A stretch of DNA of 64,000 nucleotides from contig NZ_JAJOLP010000001.1 in assembly GCF_021129215.1 (NCBI RefSeq), positions 558,001 to 622,000 on the forward strand. Reading direction: 5' to 3'. Positions 42,626-51,086 of this stretch are shown in pieces. Position 1 is the first letter of the stretch; each line of letters starts with the position of its first letter. Source of the DNA: Agromyces sp. S2-1-8. GTDB taxonomy: Bacteria; Actinomycetota; Actinomycetes; Actinomycetales; Microbacteriaceae. A model generated the notes under the pieces. The model made no database searches. It worked only from the letters and a program-made list of their open reading frames with translations, and was not told the origin of the DNA. A program made the translations under genes and the position numbers.

Positions 42626-45403
42626 TCACGCGGATCGCCGCCGGAACGTCTCGATGCGCGCCGCCCCGATCTCGAACGACGCGAGGTCGACGTCGGTCTC
42701 GAGCGCGGCGCCGGTGAGGTCGGTGCGGTCCCAGACGCCGTCGGCACGGGCGGCGAGCGGCTGCGCCGCACCCCGGTAGTTCACGAATCGCGCCTCGAGC
42801 ACGGGCGCGCCCGAGGCATCCGTCACCGTACGCAGCGACTCGAGCACGACATCGCCGCCGACCTCGAGCACCGGTCCGGCGGGCAGGTCGTCGGCCGCGC
42901 CGGCGGCTCCGCCCGCGCCCGCGACGCCGCCCACGACCGCGGGGCCGCCGCGAGTGCCGCGCACGACCTCGGGTTCGGTGCGCACGAGCTCCGACCAGCG
43001 GGCCGCGCCCGACTCGGCCCAGCCCGCGGCCGAGGGCAGCACGGCGAACGAGGTGCGCACGCGGGTGCCGAGGTACTGCGCACCCGGAACCTCGAACTGG
43101 CCGCCGGCCGGCTCGTCGCGCAGCGGGTGCACGTTGACGCTCATCATGCCGACGGCGCGCACGAGGGTGAGCGCGATCGCATCGTCGCCCGAGCGCTCGT
43201 CGGCGACGACCTCGTACTCCGAGTGCTTCGTCACGATGAGGCTCGCCCGCCCCGCGTGCACGAACCGGGCGGCCGGGTAGGTCGGCAGCGGGAACTCGCC
43301 CCAACCTCCCTCGCCCTCGCGGCCGCGCTCGGTGACGACGTACTGCCCGGCGGCCGACGAACCGGCAAGCGCCCGCTCGGCCGTGGGTACGAGCACGCGC
43401 AGGCGGTGGTCGGCTGCGGGGTTCACGAAGTCGACCTCGACCCGCAGCATCGGCTCGCCCTCGCGCAGTTCGAGCACGGTGTCGACGACGAGCGGCACGG
43501 ATGCCTCGGCGCGGGCGTCGTGGTCGCGGGCGTCGAGCCGTGCGGGCACGGCGTACCGGCGCCGCACGCGCAGCCGCCCGCGCAGCGGGCCCGCTTCGAG
43601 CACCGCGACCTCGACCTCGTCGGGGTCGGTCACGGCCGTCGCCGCGGACACCGGGCCGTAGTTGTAGGAGTCGCCGCGGTCGCCCTCGTCGACCAGCCGC
43701 AGCGCGTCGCGGAGCACGGTGCCGTCGGCGGCCTCGATCGTGACGTTGCCGCGCTCGTCGACGGTGGCGGTGAGCCGCCGGTTCGCAAGGGTGCGGCCGC
43801 TGGCCGTCACCGGGTCGTCGGACACCGTCGCGGTGGCGGGGTCGAGCTCGGCGAGCGCGATGCCGCCGACGTCGACGCCGACGAGTGCGACGCGGCGGGG
43901 GTCGGCCATGATCTCGACCCGCCAGGTGCGCTCGCCGGTCGGGTCGGAGGCGATGCGCCGCTCGAGCTCCTCCGTGAACGCGGCGAGATCGAAGTCGCCG
44001 ACGGGCGCCTCGGCCACCTGGAACCGGACGCCGTGGTCGGTGAAGGTCCAGTCGTTGATGAGCTGGCCGAACAGCTCGCGGCCGTGGATACGGGCGAGCA
44101 GCTTGCGCAGTTCGCGGGTCGCCATGGTCTCGTCGCCGAGCACTTCGGGCAGCGCGTCGAGCAGCTGCACGCCGCTTCCGAGCTCGAGCCGCTCGGGGTC
44201 GTGCAGTCGGATCTCGACGTGCGCCCGCCGCGCGAAGCCGGTCGGGTTCGCGACGACGTGCCGGTCGGGCGTCACCGAGGCGGCGATGCGCTCCATCGTG
44301 CGCAGCACGACGCCGCGGGCGACGTGCGCGGCGGTGGCGAGCCGGCCCTCGACCTCGCTCGCGGTGGCGTCGACGCCGCAACCGGTCACCGAGTCGTGCG
44401 CGGTCGACTCGACGAGCCGGTACCAGGCGGTGTCGAAGAACGCGCGGTGGTCGTCGGAGCCGAACGCGGCGTCGAGCCGCTCGGCGACGCCCAGGCGACG
44501 CTCGGCGTCGGCCATCGCCTGCTTGAGGTTCGTGCGGATCGAGAAGACGCCGGGCAGCAGGTTGCCCCGCGCGTGCGAGCGCAGCTCGCCCGCGACGACG
44601 GGCAGGCCCGCGAGCGCGCCGTCGTCGCCGGCCGCCCACCCGGGTGCGACCCGGCGCACGTAGCCCTCGGCGGTGTCGACGGTGAGCTCGACCTCGCCGT
44701 TCGCCGCCTCGACGACCTGCATGAGATCGGCCGGCGGCGCGCTGTGGTCGGTGCCGAGCATGCCGAGGATCGGCTCAGAGCCGTAGCGGCCCGCGACCTG
44801 GTCGCGATACTCGCGCACGAGTCGGTCGAGCTGCCCCGGCAGGGCGAACAGGTCGAGCGCGTTGCCGTAGCCGTCCATCAGGTACTCGGTGCGCACGGTC
44901 GAGCCGTCGGGCGCGGTCCACGCGAAGGCGTGCGAGTCGACCCGGGCGGGCACTCCGCGCCACAGCATCGCGTCGCGCAGGCCGAAACCGCGCAGGAGCT
45001 GCGGCATCTGCGCCGAGTGGCCGAACATGTCGGGCAGGTACCCGAGCCGCATCTCGGTCCCGAGCCGGCGGCTCGAGCGCAGCCCGAGCTCGAGGTTGCG
45101 CACGATCGTCTCGCCGTCGCACAGGAACTCGTCGAGCAGGATGAGGAACGGCCCCACCGCGAGCTGCCCCCGCTCGACCGCAGCGGCGATGCGCTCGCGC
45201 TGCTCGGGCCGCATCTCGAGGTAGTCGTCGACGGCCGCGGCCTGCCCGTCGAGCGTGAACCGGTAGCCGGGGTTCTGCTCGAGCGTGTCGAGCAGCCGGT
45301 CGACCATGTGCACGAGGCGCAGCCGGAAGACGTCGTGCGGCTCGTACCACTCGCGGTCCCAGTGGGTGTGCGGCACGATCACGAGTTCGTCGGGGGTGTC
45401 CAT
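42626..45403 (-). CDS. GH38 alpha-mannosidase
   Basis: A 925-residue glycoside hydrolase family 38 enzyme that removes alpha-linked mannose with retention. VPHTHWDREWYEP at residues 11-23 binds the active-site metal, LGYLPDMFGHSAQMPQLLRGFG contains the catalytic nucleophile Asp, and STAHDSVTGCGVD a further metal His. The C-terminal half is a beta-sandwich domain (VANPTGFARRAHVEI and following). There is no signal peptide, so it works in the cytoplasm on imported material. It is 54 bases after the CehA gene and belongs to the ABC importer operon. Substrate might be a small mannoside rather than a glycan. Confidence 0.93.
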   Translation of the reverse strand: MDTPDELVIVPHTHWDREWYEPHDVFRLRLVHMVDRLLDTLEQNPGYRFTLDGQAAAVDDYLEMRPEQRERIAAAVERGQLAVGPFLILLDEFLCDGETIVRNLELGLRSSRRLGTEMRLGYLPDMFGHSAQMPQLLRGFGLRDAMLWRGVPARVDSHAFAWTAPDGSTVRTEYLMDGYGNALDLFALPGQLDRLVREYRDQVAGRYGSEPILGMLGTDHSAPPADLMQVVEAANGEVELTVDTAEGYVRRVAPGWAAGDDGALAGLPVVAGELRSHARGNLLPGVFSIRTNLKQAMADAERRLGVAERLDAAFGSDDHRAFFDTAWYRLVESTAHDSVTGCGVDATASEVEGRLATAAHVARGVVLRTMERIAASVTPDRHVVANPTGFARRAHVEIRLHDPERLELGSGVQLLDALPEVLGDETMATRELRKLLARIHGRELFGQLINDWTFTDHGVRFQVAEAPVGDFDLAAFTEELERRIASDPTGERTWRVEIMADPRRVALVGVDVGGIALAELDPATATVSDDPVTASGRTLANRRLTATVDERGNVTIEAADGTVLRDALRLVDEGDRGDSYNYGPVSAATAVTDPDEVEVAVLEAGPLRGRLRVRRRYAVPARLDARDHDARAEASVPLVVDTVLELREGEPMLRVEVDFVNPAADHRLRVLVPTAERALAGSSAAGQYVVTERGREGEGGWGEFPLPTYPAARFVHAGRASLIVTKHSEYEVVADERSGDDAIALTLVRAVGMMSVNVHPLRDEPAGGQFEVPGAQYLGTRVRTSFAVLPSAAGWAESGAARWSELVRTEPEVVRGTRGGPAVVGGVAGAGGAAGAADDLPAGPVLEVGGDVVLESLRTVTDASGAPVLEARFVNYRGAAQPLAARADGVWDRTDLTGAALETDVDLASFEIGAARIETFRRRSA

Positions 45404-45457
45404 GGGCGGCTCCGGGTGAAGAAGGAAGGGGCGGAGGTGAAGGAGAAGGAGTTGGGC

Positions 45458-46714
45458 TCAGGCGCAGAGCGCCATGATGCGGCGGTCGGCGAGCACCAGG
45501 TAGTGGGGCCCGTCAGCCGGGTCGGCCGCGAACGACTCCCGCGCGGCACGCACCGATCGCCGTCGGCCGAAACCGTCGACGAGCACGAGCCCCTCGGCGT
45601 CGACCGCGACGACCTCGTCGCCGAGACGCACGAGGGCGGGTGCGCGCATGAGCTCGGGCATGAGCACCGTGCCGTCGAAGCGACCGCTGCCCGTGACGGC
45701 GGTGCGACCGGCGCGCACCCCCTCGAGGATGGCCTCGGCCGAGGCATCCTCGGCGGCGACCCACGTGGTGGGGGTGCCGGGTCGTTGCGGCTCCTCGAGC
45801 ATGTGCACGTCGCTGCCGCCGAGCAGGGTCGCGCCGGCGGGCCAGGTGCGGAACCAGGCGAACGGCGCCGTCGAGATGAGCTCGAGGAACCACGTCGCGT
45901 GCCACAGCTCGACCGCCGCGGGGCGGCGTTCGAGACGGTGCAGCCACGAGCAGTCGCCCGAGATCGGGTGGTTGATGCTCAGGATGCCTCCGCGCCGGTC
46001 GACCTCGTCGACCCAATGCTGCGCGGGCTCGCGGAAGTCGATCCAGCCGATCTCGCCGAACGCGTTCGCGTGGCCGCGATGGGTCGTGACCTCCTGGCCC
46101 GGCAGCAGCGTGATGCCGTGCTTCGCACCCTCGCCGGGCAGGTGGGCGTGGTGGCTCACGGTGTTGTGGTCGGTCACCGCCATGAAGTCGAGGCCGGATG
46201 CCACGCCGAGTGCCGCGAGCCCGCCGATCGGGAGTCGGCCGTCGGAGTGGATCGTGTGCCCGTGGAAGTCGCCGGCGAACCAGGTCAGTCCCGCCTCGGC
46301 CGGGAGCCCGCGATCGCTGCCGCGCACCTCGCGGGCGACCGGTGCGGCCTCGGGCACCGGTGGCACCGGTCGCGACGAGGGCATCGTGATCTCGACTTCG
46401 ACCTCGACGCCCTGGAGCGGCACGCGGTGGAGACCGAGCACGACGTTCCACTCCCCCGGCTCGAGTTCGCCCGGAAGGTACCCGGGCGTGGCATCCGTCG
46501 CCGTGATGACGTACTCGGTGCGCGCGCCGCCCGACCAGCCGCGCCAGCCGCCGGCACCGGCGCAGCCGAGGTCGATGCCGGACTCGCTCGGGTCGAAGCG
46601 GATGACGACCTCGAGCGAGTCGGTGCCCGCGGGCACCTCGAACGGCACGTTCAGGTACCGATCGGCGTTCTGCACGTCGACCGTGACGGGGACGGTGCGG
46701 CGGATCGTCGTCAC
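45458..46714 (-). CDS. CehA/McbA family PHP metallohydrolase
   Basis: A 418-residue protein with an N-terminal beta-sandwich (about residues 1-135: PVTVDVQNADRYLNVPFEVP, EYVITATDATPGYLPGEL, EWNVVLGLHRVPL) and a PHP-type metallohydrolase domain starting WFAGDFHGHTIHSDGRLPI. Further ligands appear in DFMAVTDHNTVSHHAH, LSINHPISGDC and LLGGSDVHM. CehA-like enzymes hydrolyse esters or phosphoesters with Mn/Fe/Zn. No signal peptide is seen. The GTG start lies four bases before the ATPase stop in this operon; it is likely an esterase or phosphoesterase acting on the imported glycoside. Confidence 0.87.
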   Translation of the reverse strand: MTTIRRTVPVTVDVQNADRYLNVPFEVPAGTDSLEVVIRFDPSESGIDLGCAGAGGWRGWSGGARTEYVITATDATPGYLPGELEPGEWNVVLGLHRVPLQGVEVEVEITMPSSRPVPPVPEAAPVAREVRGSDRGLPAEAGLTWFAGDFHGHTIHSDGRLPIGGLAALGVASGLDFMAVTDHNTVSHHAHLPGEGAKHGITLLPGQEVTTHRGHANAFGEIGWIDFREPAQHWVDEVDRRGGILSINHPISGDCSWLHRLERRPAAVELWHATWFLELISTAPFAWFRTWPAGATLLGGSDVHMLEEPQRPGTPTTWVAAEDASAEAILEGVRAGRTAVTGSGRFDGTVLMPELMRAPALVRLGDEVVAVDAEGLVLVDGFGRRRSVRAARESFAADPADGPHYLVLADRRIMALCA

Positions 46715-46718
46715 CGCG

Positions 46719-47795
46719 TCACCCGATGCGCTCGGTCGACTCGGCGTCGAAGAGCAGGGTCTTCGAACCGGTCGGCACGAGGTAGCCGCGGTCGCCCGGG
46801 GCGGGCTCGTGGTCTTCGGGCACGACGACCTGCAGCTTGTGGCCGTCGACGTGCACCGCGATGAGCACGCTCGCGCCGAGGTTCTCGACGACGCTCACCT
46901 CGGCCGCGATCGCGCCCGGCTCGTCGGCCGTGGTCCAACGCAGGTACTCGGGGCGCACGCCCCACACGACCGACTGGCCCTCGCGCACATGGTCCTCCGT
47001 GCCCGGGGGCAGGGTCGTCGACACGGCGTCGCCGATCGCGATCGCCCCGGCCGAGACGGTGGCCGGCACGAGGTTCATCGGGTTCGATCCGATGAAGCCC
47101 GCCACGAACGTGTTGTTCGGCCGCTGGAAGACCTCGCGCGGCGAGCCGATCTGCTGCAGCTTGCCCGCCTTCATCACCGCGATGCGGTCGGCGAGCGCGA
47201 GCGCCTCGGCCTGGTCGTGGGTCACGAACACCGTGGTCACGCCGAGGTCGCGCTGCAGCTCCTTGAGGAAGGTGCGCGCCTCGAGCCGCAGCCGCGCATC
47301 GAGGTTCGACAGCGGCTCGTCGAGCAGCAGCACGTCGGGCCGGGTGGCGACCGCCCGGGCGAGGGCCACGCGCTGCTGCTGGCCGCCAGAGAGTTGTCCG
47401 GGCCGGCGCTCGATGAGGCCCTGCAGGCTCAGGCCGTCGGCGACCTTCTCCGCCGTCGCACGGCGGTCGTCGCGCTTCACGCGCTTGATGCGCAGCGGGT
47501 AGGCGATGTTGTCCGCGACATCCATGTGCGGGAACAGGGCGTAGTCCTGGAAGACCATCGCGACGCCGCGGGCGCCGGGCTCGGCGTCGGTCACGTCGCG
47601 GTCGCCGATCACGAGCTGCCCCGATGAGATCGCCTCGAGGCCCGCGATCGAGCGCAGCAGGGTGGTCTTGCCGCAGCCCGAGGGGCCGAGCAGGGCGAAG
47701 AACTCGCCGTCGTTGATCTCGACGTCGACCTCGTCGACGCCGCGCACCCCGCCGGGGTACTCCTTGACGAGTCGGGTGGCGTTGATGCCGGCCAT
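46719..47795 (-). CDS. sugar ABC transporter ATP-binding protein (UgpC/MsmK type)
   Basis: A 358-residue ATPase subunit with Walker A GPSGCGKTTLLRSIAG, signature LSGGQQQRVALARAVA, Walker B VLLLDEPLSNLDARL and switch His in VFVTHDQAEA. The C-terminal 110 residues are a TOBE/regulatory domain (WGVRPEYLRW). It overlaps the MalG-type permease stop by one base (ATGA/TGATG). This is the only sugar-importer ATPase in the window, so it may also serve the importer at 10880-14028 that lacks one. Confidence 0.94.
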   Translation of the reverse strand: MAGINATRLVKEYPGGVRGVDEVDVEINDGEFFALLGPSGCGKTTLLRSIAGLEAISSGQLVIGDRDVTDAEPGARGVAMVFQDYALFPHMDVADNIAYPLRIKRVKRDDRRATAEKVADGLSLQGLIERRPGQLSGGQQQRVALARAVATRPDVLLLDEPLSNLDARLRLEARTFLKELQRDLGVTTVFVTHDQAEALALADRIAVMKAGKLQQIGSPREVFQRPNNTFVAGFIGSNPMNLVPATVSAGAIAIGDAVSTTLPPGTEDHVREGQSVVWGVRPEYLRWTTADEPGAIAAEVSVVENLGASVLIAVHVDGHKLQVVVPEDHEPAPGDRGYLVPTGSKTLLFDAESTERIG

Positions 47796-48658
47796 CAGGA
47801 CTTGATACCTCCATGGAAGCGGAAACCGTAGCGACGGTTCACGACGAAGTAGATGATGAGGACGGGAGCGGAGAACAGCAGGGCGAAGGCCGAGATGAGC
47901 CGGAGGTCGGCCTGTCCGCTCTCGGTGTAGAAGGTGTACATGAGCACGGCGGCCGGCTGCAGGTCGGGGCTGCGCAGCAGGATGAACGGCACCAGGAAGT
48001 TGCCCCACACCTGCACGATCGTCCAGATCGCGATGAACGCGAGGCCCGGCCGCGCGATCGGCACGACGACGTCGCGGAGGATGCGGAAGGGACCTGCGCC
48101 GTAGAGCCGGGCCGACTCCTCGTACGACTTCGGGATCGAATCCATGAAGTCCTTGAGGATGAAGATGACGGTGGGCAGGATGCCGCCGGCCAGCACGAGC
48201 AGCACGCCCGTGTAGGTGTTGATGAGCCCCAGCGAGGTGATGATCTGGAACGTCGGCACCATCGCGGCCGTGCCGGTCACGATCGACGAGAGCAGCAGCA
48301 GCCCGTAGAGGATGCCGTCGCGCCCCGGGATGCGGATGCGACTCATCGCGTAGGCGGCGAGCGCGCCGAGCACGACGACGATGATCATCGTGCCCACGCC
48401 GAGCAGCAGCGAGTTGCCGATCGAACGCATGGCGTACGGGTTCTGGAAGAGGCGCGCGAAGTTGTCGAGCGTCCAGTCGGGCCACTCGAGCGAGAGCGTC
48501 GGGGTCGCGTCGAACGGCGCGAGCACGAGCCACACGAGCGGCAGCGCGAACAGCAGGCCGACGATCGTCAGCACGAGGCCGAAGGCGACGCGGGCGAGGT
48601 AGTGCCGCACGGTCGTGTTCGACGCGACCTTGCGCACGGTTTCGGTGCTGCCGGTCAT
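47795..48658 (-). CDS. carbohydrate ABC transporter permease (MalG type)
   Basis: A 287-residue membrane subunit with six helices and the EAA loop EESARLYGAGPFRILRDVVVPIARPG that contacts the ATPase. The N-terminal helix is FGLVLTIVGLLFALPLVWLVLAP. It overlaps its MalF-type partner upstream by four bases and the ATPase downstream by one, so translation is tightly coupled. Length and topology are those of the family. It forms the channel for the sugar delivered by the lipoprotein at 49587-50990. Confidence 0.93.
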   Translation of the reverse strand: MTGSTETVRKVASNTTVRHYLARVAFGLVLTIVGLLFALPLVWLVLAPFDATPTLSLEWPDWTLDNFARLFQNPYAMRSIGNSLLLGVGTMIIVVVLGALAAYAMSRIRIPGRDGILYGLLLLSSIVTGTAAMVPTFQIITSLGLINTYTGVLLVLAGGILPTVIFILKDFMDSIPKSYEESARLYGAGPFRILRDVVVPIARPGLAFIAIWTIVQVWGNFLVPFILLRSPDLQPAAVLMYTFYTESGQADLRLISAFALLFSAPVLIIYFVVNRRYGFRFHGGIKS

Positions 48659-49587
48659 CCCTTCTTCCTTCCTCTCGACACGCGGATGTAGGCGAGCGCG
48701 ATGACGAGGTTGATGAGCAGCATGATGAGCGAGATCGCGGCGCCGAGGCCGAGCTGGCCGCCGGGGATCGCCGTCTCGTAGATGTACACCGAGAGGATCT
48801 CGGTCTTGCCGTTCGGGCCGCCCGCCGTGACGAGGTAGGGCGTGAAGGTGTTGAACGTCCACAGCGTGATGAGCAGCGTGTTCGTGAGGATGTGACCCTT
48901 GATGTTCGGGATGATCACGTCGCGCAGCTGCTGCCATCCCGAGGCGCCGACCATCTTCGCGCTCTCGATCTGCGACGGTGGCACGGCGCTCAGCGCCGAC
49001 GAGAACAGCTGCATCGAGAAGGCGGTGCCCACCCAGATGTTGAAGAGGATGATCGCCTCCATCGGATGCTCGATCAGCCACGCGTAGCCGTCGGTGCCGA
49101 GAAGTCCGTTGAGGGTGCCCGAGCGCCGGTCCATGAGCACGAGCCAGAGGAACGAGGCGACGGAGGCCGGGATCACCCAGGCGGCGAGCACGAGGCCCTC
49201 GATGAGGGCCTTCACCCAGCCGTGGATGTTGCGGACCGACCATGCGAGCGCGAAGCCGATGAGGGTCTGGCCCACGATGCCCGAGGCGACCACGAAGACG
49301 AGGGTCAGCCACAGCGAGTTCCAGAACGACGGGTCGGTGAGCGCCTCGACGTAGTTGTCGAGGCCGACGAACTCGGGCGACGCGGCCTGCAGGCCGGTCA
49401 GCCGGTAGTCGGTCATGCCGAGCCAGATGGTCCAGACCGCCGGGAACAGCAGGAACAGCCCGATGAGGGTGAGGGCGGGGGCGACGAAGATGCCGGCGCG
49501 GGCCGTGCCGAGGCCCGCGACGTCGTCGGCCCGCCGACGGCGGGGAGCCGTGAGGCTCCCCGCCGGGGTGGTGGTGCTCGCCGTCAT
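48655..49587 (-). CDS. sugar ABC transporter permease (MalF type)
   Basis: A 310-residue membrane subunit. GIFVAPALTLIGLFLLFPAVWTIWLGMTD begins the core, FVGLDNYVEALTDPSFWNSL is the periplasmic loop, and the EAA-type loop is ESAKMVGASGWQQLRDVIIPNIKG. About six helices are predicted, with a basic N-terminal tail (TAPRRRRADD). It overlaps the binding-protein stop by one base and the next permease by four. It is the partner of the MalG-type subunit. Confidence 0.93.
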   Translation of the reverse strand: MTASTTTPAGSLTAPRRRRADDVAGLGTARAGIFVAPALTLIGLFLLFPAVWTIWLGMTDYRLTGLQAASPEFVGLDNYVEALTDPSFWNSLWLTLVFVVASGIVGQTLIGFALAWSVRNIHGWVKALIEGLVLAAWVIPASVASFLWLVLMDRRSGTLNGLLGTDGYAWLIEHPMEAIILFNIWVGTAFSMQLFSSALSAVPPSQIESAKMVGASGWQQLRDVIIPNIKGHILTNTLLITLWTFNTFTPYLVTAGGPNGKTEILSVYIYETAIPGGQLGLGAAISLIMLLINLVIALAYIRVSRGRKKG

Positions 49588-50990
49588 CAGTCACCCGAGA
49601 CCGCGTCGTCGCCGACGATGTCCTTGAGCGAGTCGACGTAGGTCGCCAGGGCGTCGTCGACGCTCGTGCCCGACACCACGTCGAGGCTTGCCTGCTGCAT
49701 CGCGGTCGAAACCTGCGGGTACGCCGCGAGCGGCGGCCGGTACGCGGTGATCGGCAGCACCTCTTCGCTCACGTAGGTCAGCATCGGGTCTTCGGAGAGG
49801 ATCTCGTCATTGACGTCGGTGCGCGGCGTGATCGAGATAGTGCCCTCGTTGCGGGCCTCGTAGGCCTCCTTCGAGTTCATGAAGGCGAGCAGGTCCCACG
49901 CGAGCTCGGGGTGGTCGCTGTTGGGGTTGAGCACACGACCCGTGCCGCCCGACATCGACACGAAGTCCTGGTCGTCGATGCCCGAACCGGGCTCCATCGC
50001 GGGGATCTTGGTGTAGCCGACGACGTCGTCGCGGTTCGCCATCGGCGCGGTGCCGACGCCCTCTTCGGGATTGATGACGCTGCGCCAGAAGTAGTCGCCC
50101 TCGAGCAGGATGCCGATCTGGTTCGCGGCGAACATCTGGAACGAGGTGTCGCGTCCGGACGCCTCCTGCTGCAGCACGGCGTCGCCGAGGCCCTCGTCGA
50201 CGTAGATCGTCTTGTAGAGGTCGAGCACGTCGCGCATGCCGTCGGTGTCGCCGACCCACTTGTCTTCCTCGTAGACCTGCTCGCCGGTGCCGACGAGCAT
50301 CGGCAGCATGCCCTGCATGGTCGTCGCCTCGCCCATCGCCGTGCCGGCGTTGAGCTGGATCGGGGTCACGCCGTCGAGCTTCTTGAGCGCCTTGCCGGCC
50401 TCGATCACCTCGTCCCAGCTCTCGGGCTGCCAGTCCGCCGGCAGGCCCGCCTGCTCGAACAGGTCCTTGTTGTAGTAGAGCACGCGGCCGTCGGCGCCCT
50501 GCGGCACGCCGTAGCGGTCGCCGTCGAACGAGACGGCGTTCTGCACGGCCTCGGGGATCTGGTCCCAGCCCTCCCAGCCGTCGACGGCGTCGCCGCCGAC
50601 GTCGCTGAGCGGCTTGATGTAGCCGGCCTCGGCGAACTCGCCGACCCAGATGCCGTCCATGCCGATGATGTCGGCGCCCTCGCCCGACTGCAGGTCGAGC
50701 GCGATCTTGGTCTTGTAGTTCTCGTCGTCGACGCCCTGGGGCTCGAACTCGACGGTGACGTCCTTGCCCTCCTCCTTCATGGCGTCCTCGAACTGGGGGA
50801 TCACCCAGTCGGTGACCCAGTCGGCCTCGGCAGCGTTCTTGCCGCCGGTGATGGCGTTCGCCGTGATCGTGAGGGTGACGGGACCGTTCTCGTCACCGTT
50901 CGAGTCACCGGAGCATCCGGTGAACACGAGTGCGCCGGCTGCGGCGAGTGCGATCGCCGCGACGGTCTTGCGCCTTGCGTGGTGGATCAT
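49587..50990 (-). CDS. extracellular sugar-binding lipoprotein of second ABC importer
   Basis: A 467-residue solute-binding lipoprotein. The signal (MIHHARRKTVAAIALAAAGAL) ends in a lipobox VFTGC near residue 26, then an Asp/Asn/Gly linker. GADIIGMDGIWVGEFAEAGYIKPLSD and YYNKDLFEQAGLPADWQPESWDEV are typical of ABC extracellular sugar binders. It captures the substrate outside the membrane. A hairpin in the 97-base gap before it (51067-51085) may let it be expressed differently from the two enzyme genes ahead. Substrate unknown; the enzyme neighbours suggest a mannoside or inositol-linked sugar. Confidence 0.93.
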   Translation of the reverse strand: MIHHARRKTVAAIALAAAGALVFTGCSGDSNGDENGPVTLTITANAITGGKNAAEADWVTDWVIPQFEDAMKEEGKDVTVEFEPQGVDDENYKTKIALDLQSGEGADIIGMDGIWVGEFAEAGYIKPLSDVGGDAVDGWEGWDQIPEAVQNAVSFDGDRYGVPQGADGRVLYYNKDLFEQAGLPADWQPESWDEVIEAGKALKKLDGVTPIQLNAGTAMGEATTMQGMLPMLVGTGEQVYEEDKWVGDTDGMRDVLDLYKTIYVDEGLGDAVLQQEASGRDTSFQMFAANQIGILLEGDYFWRSVINPEEGVGTAPMANRDDVVGYTKIPAMEPGSGIDDQDFVSMSGGTGRVLNPNSDHPELAWDLLAFMNSKEAYEARNEGTISITPRTDVNDEILSEDPMLTYVSEEVLPITAYRPPLAAYPQVSTAMQQASLDVVSGTSVDDALATYVDSLKDIVGDDAVSGD

Positions 50991-51066
50991 CTTCGACCTC
51001 TCTCTGGTTCGCGGCCGGCAGGGTGACCGGCGCGCGGGTGGTGCTGCGGGTTCGGGTCTTGCATGT

Positions 51067-51085
51067 CCCGAGCGCGAGGCTCGGG
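51067..51085 (-). terminator. intra-operon hairpin
   Basis: CCCGAGC-GCGAG-GCTCGGG is a perfect seven-base stem with a five-base loop, immediately after the TAA of the Gfo/Idh gene and before the binding-protein gene. It may act as an attenuator or protect the mRNA 3' end within the operon. Confidence 0.45.
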
Positions 51086-51086
51086 G

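Noticed and set aside
41564-46864. A 1766-codon open frame on the plus strand over the mannosidase locus
   Set aside because: Low-complexity Arg/Val/Glu/His-rich translation, no domains, fully antisense to well-supported genes.
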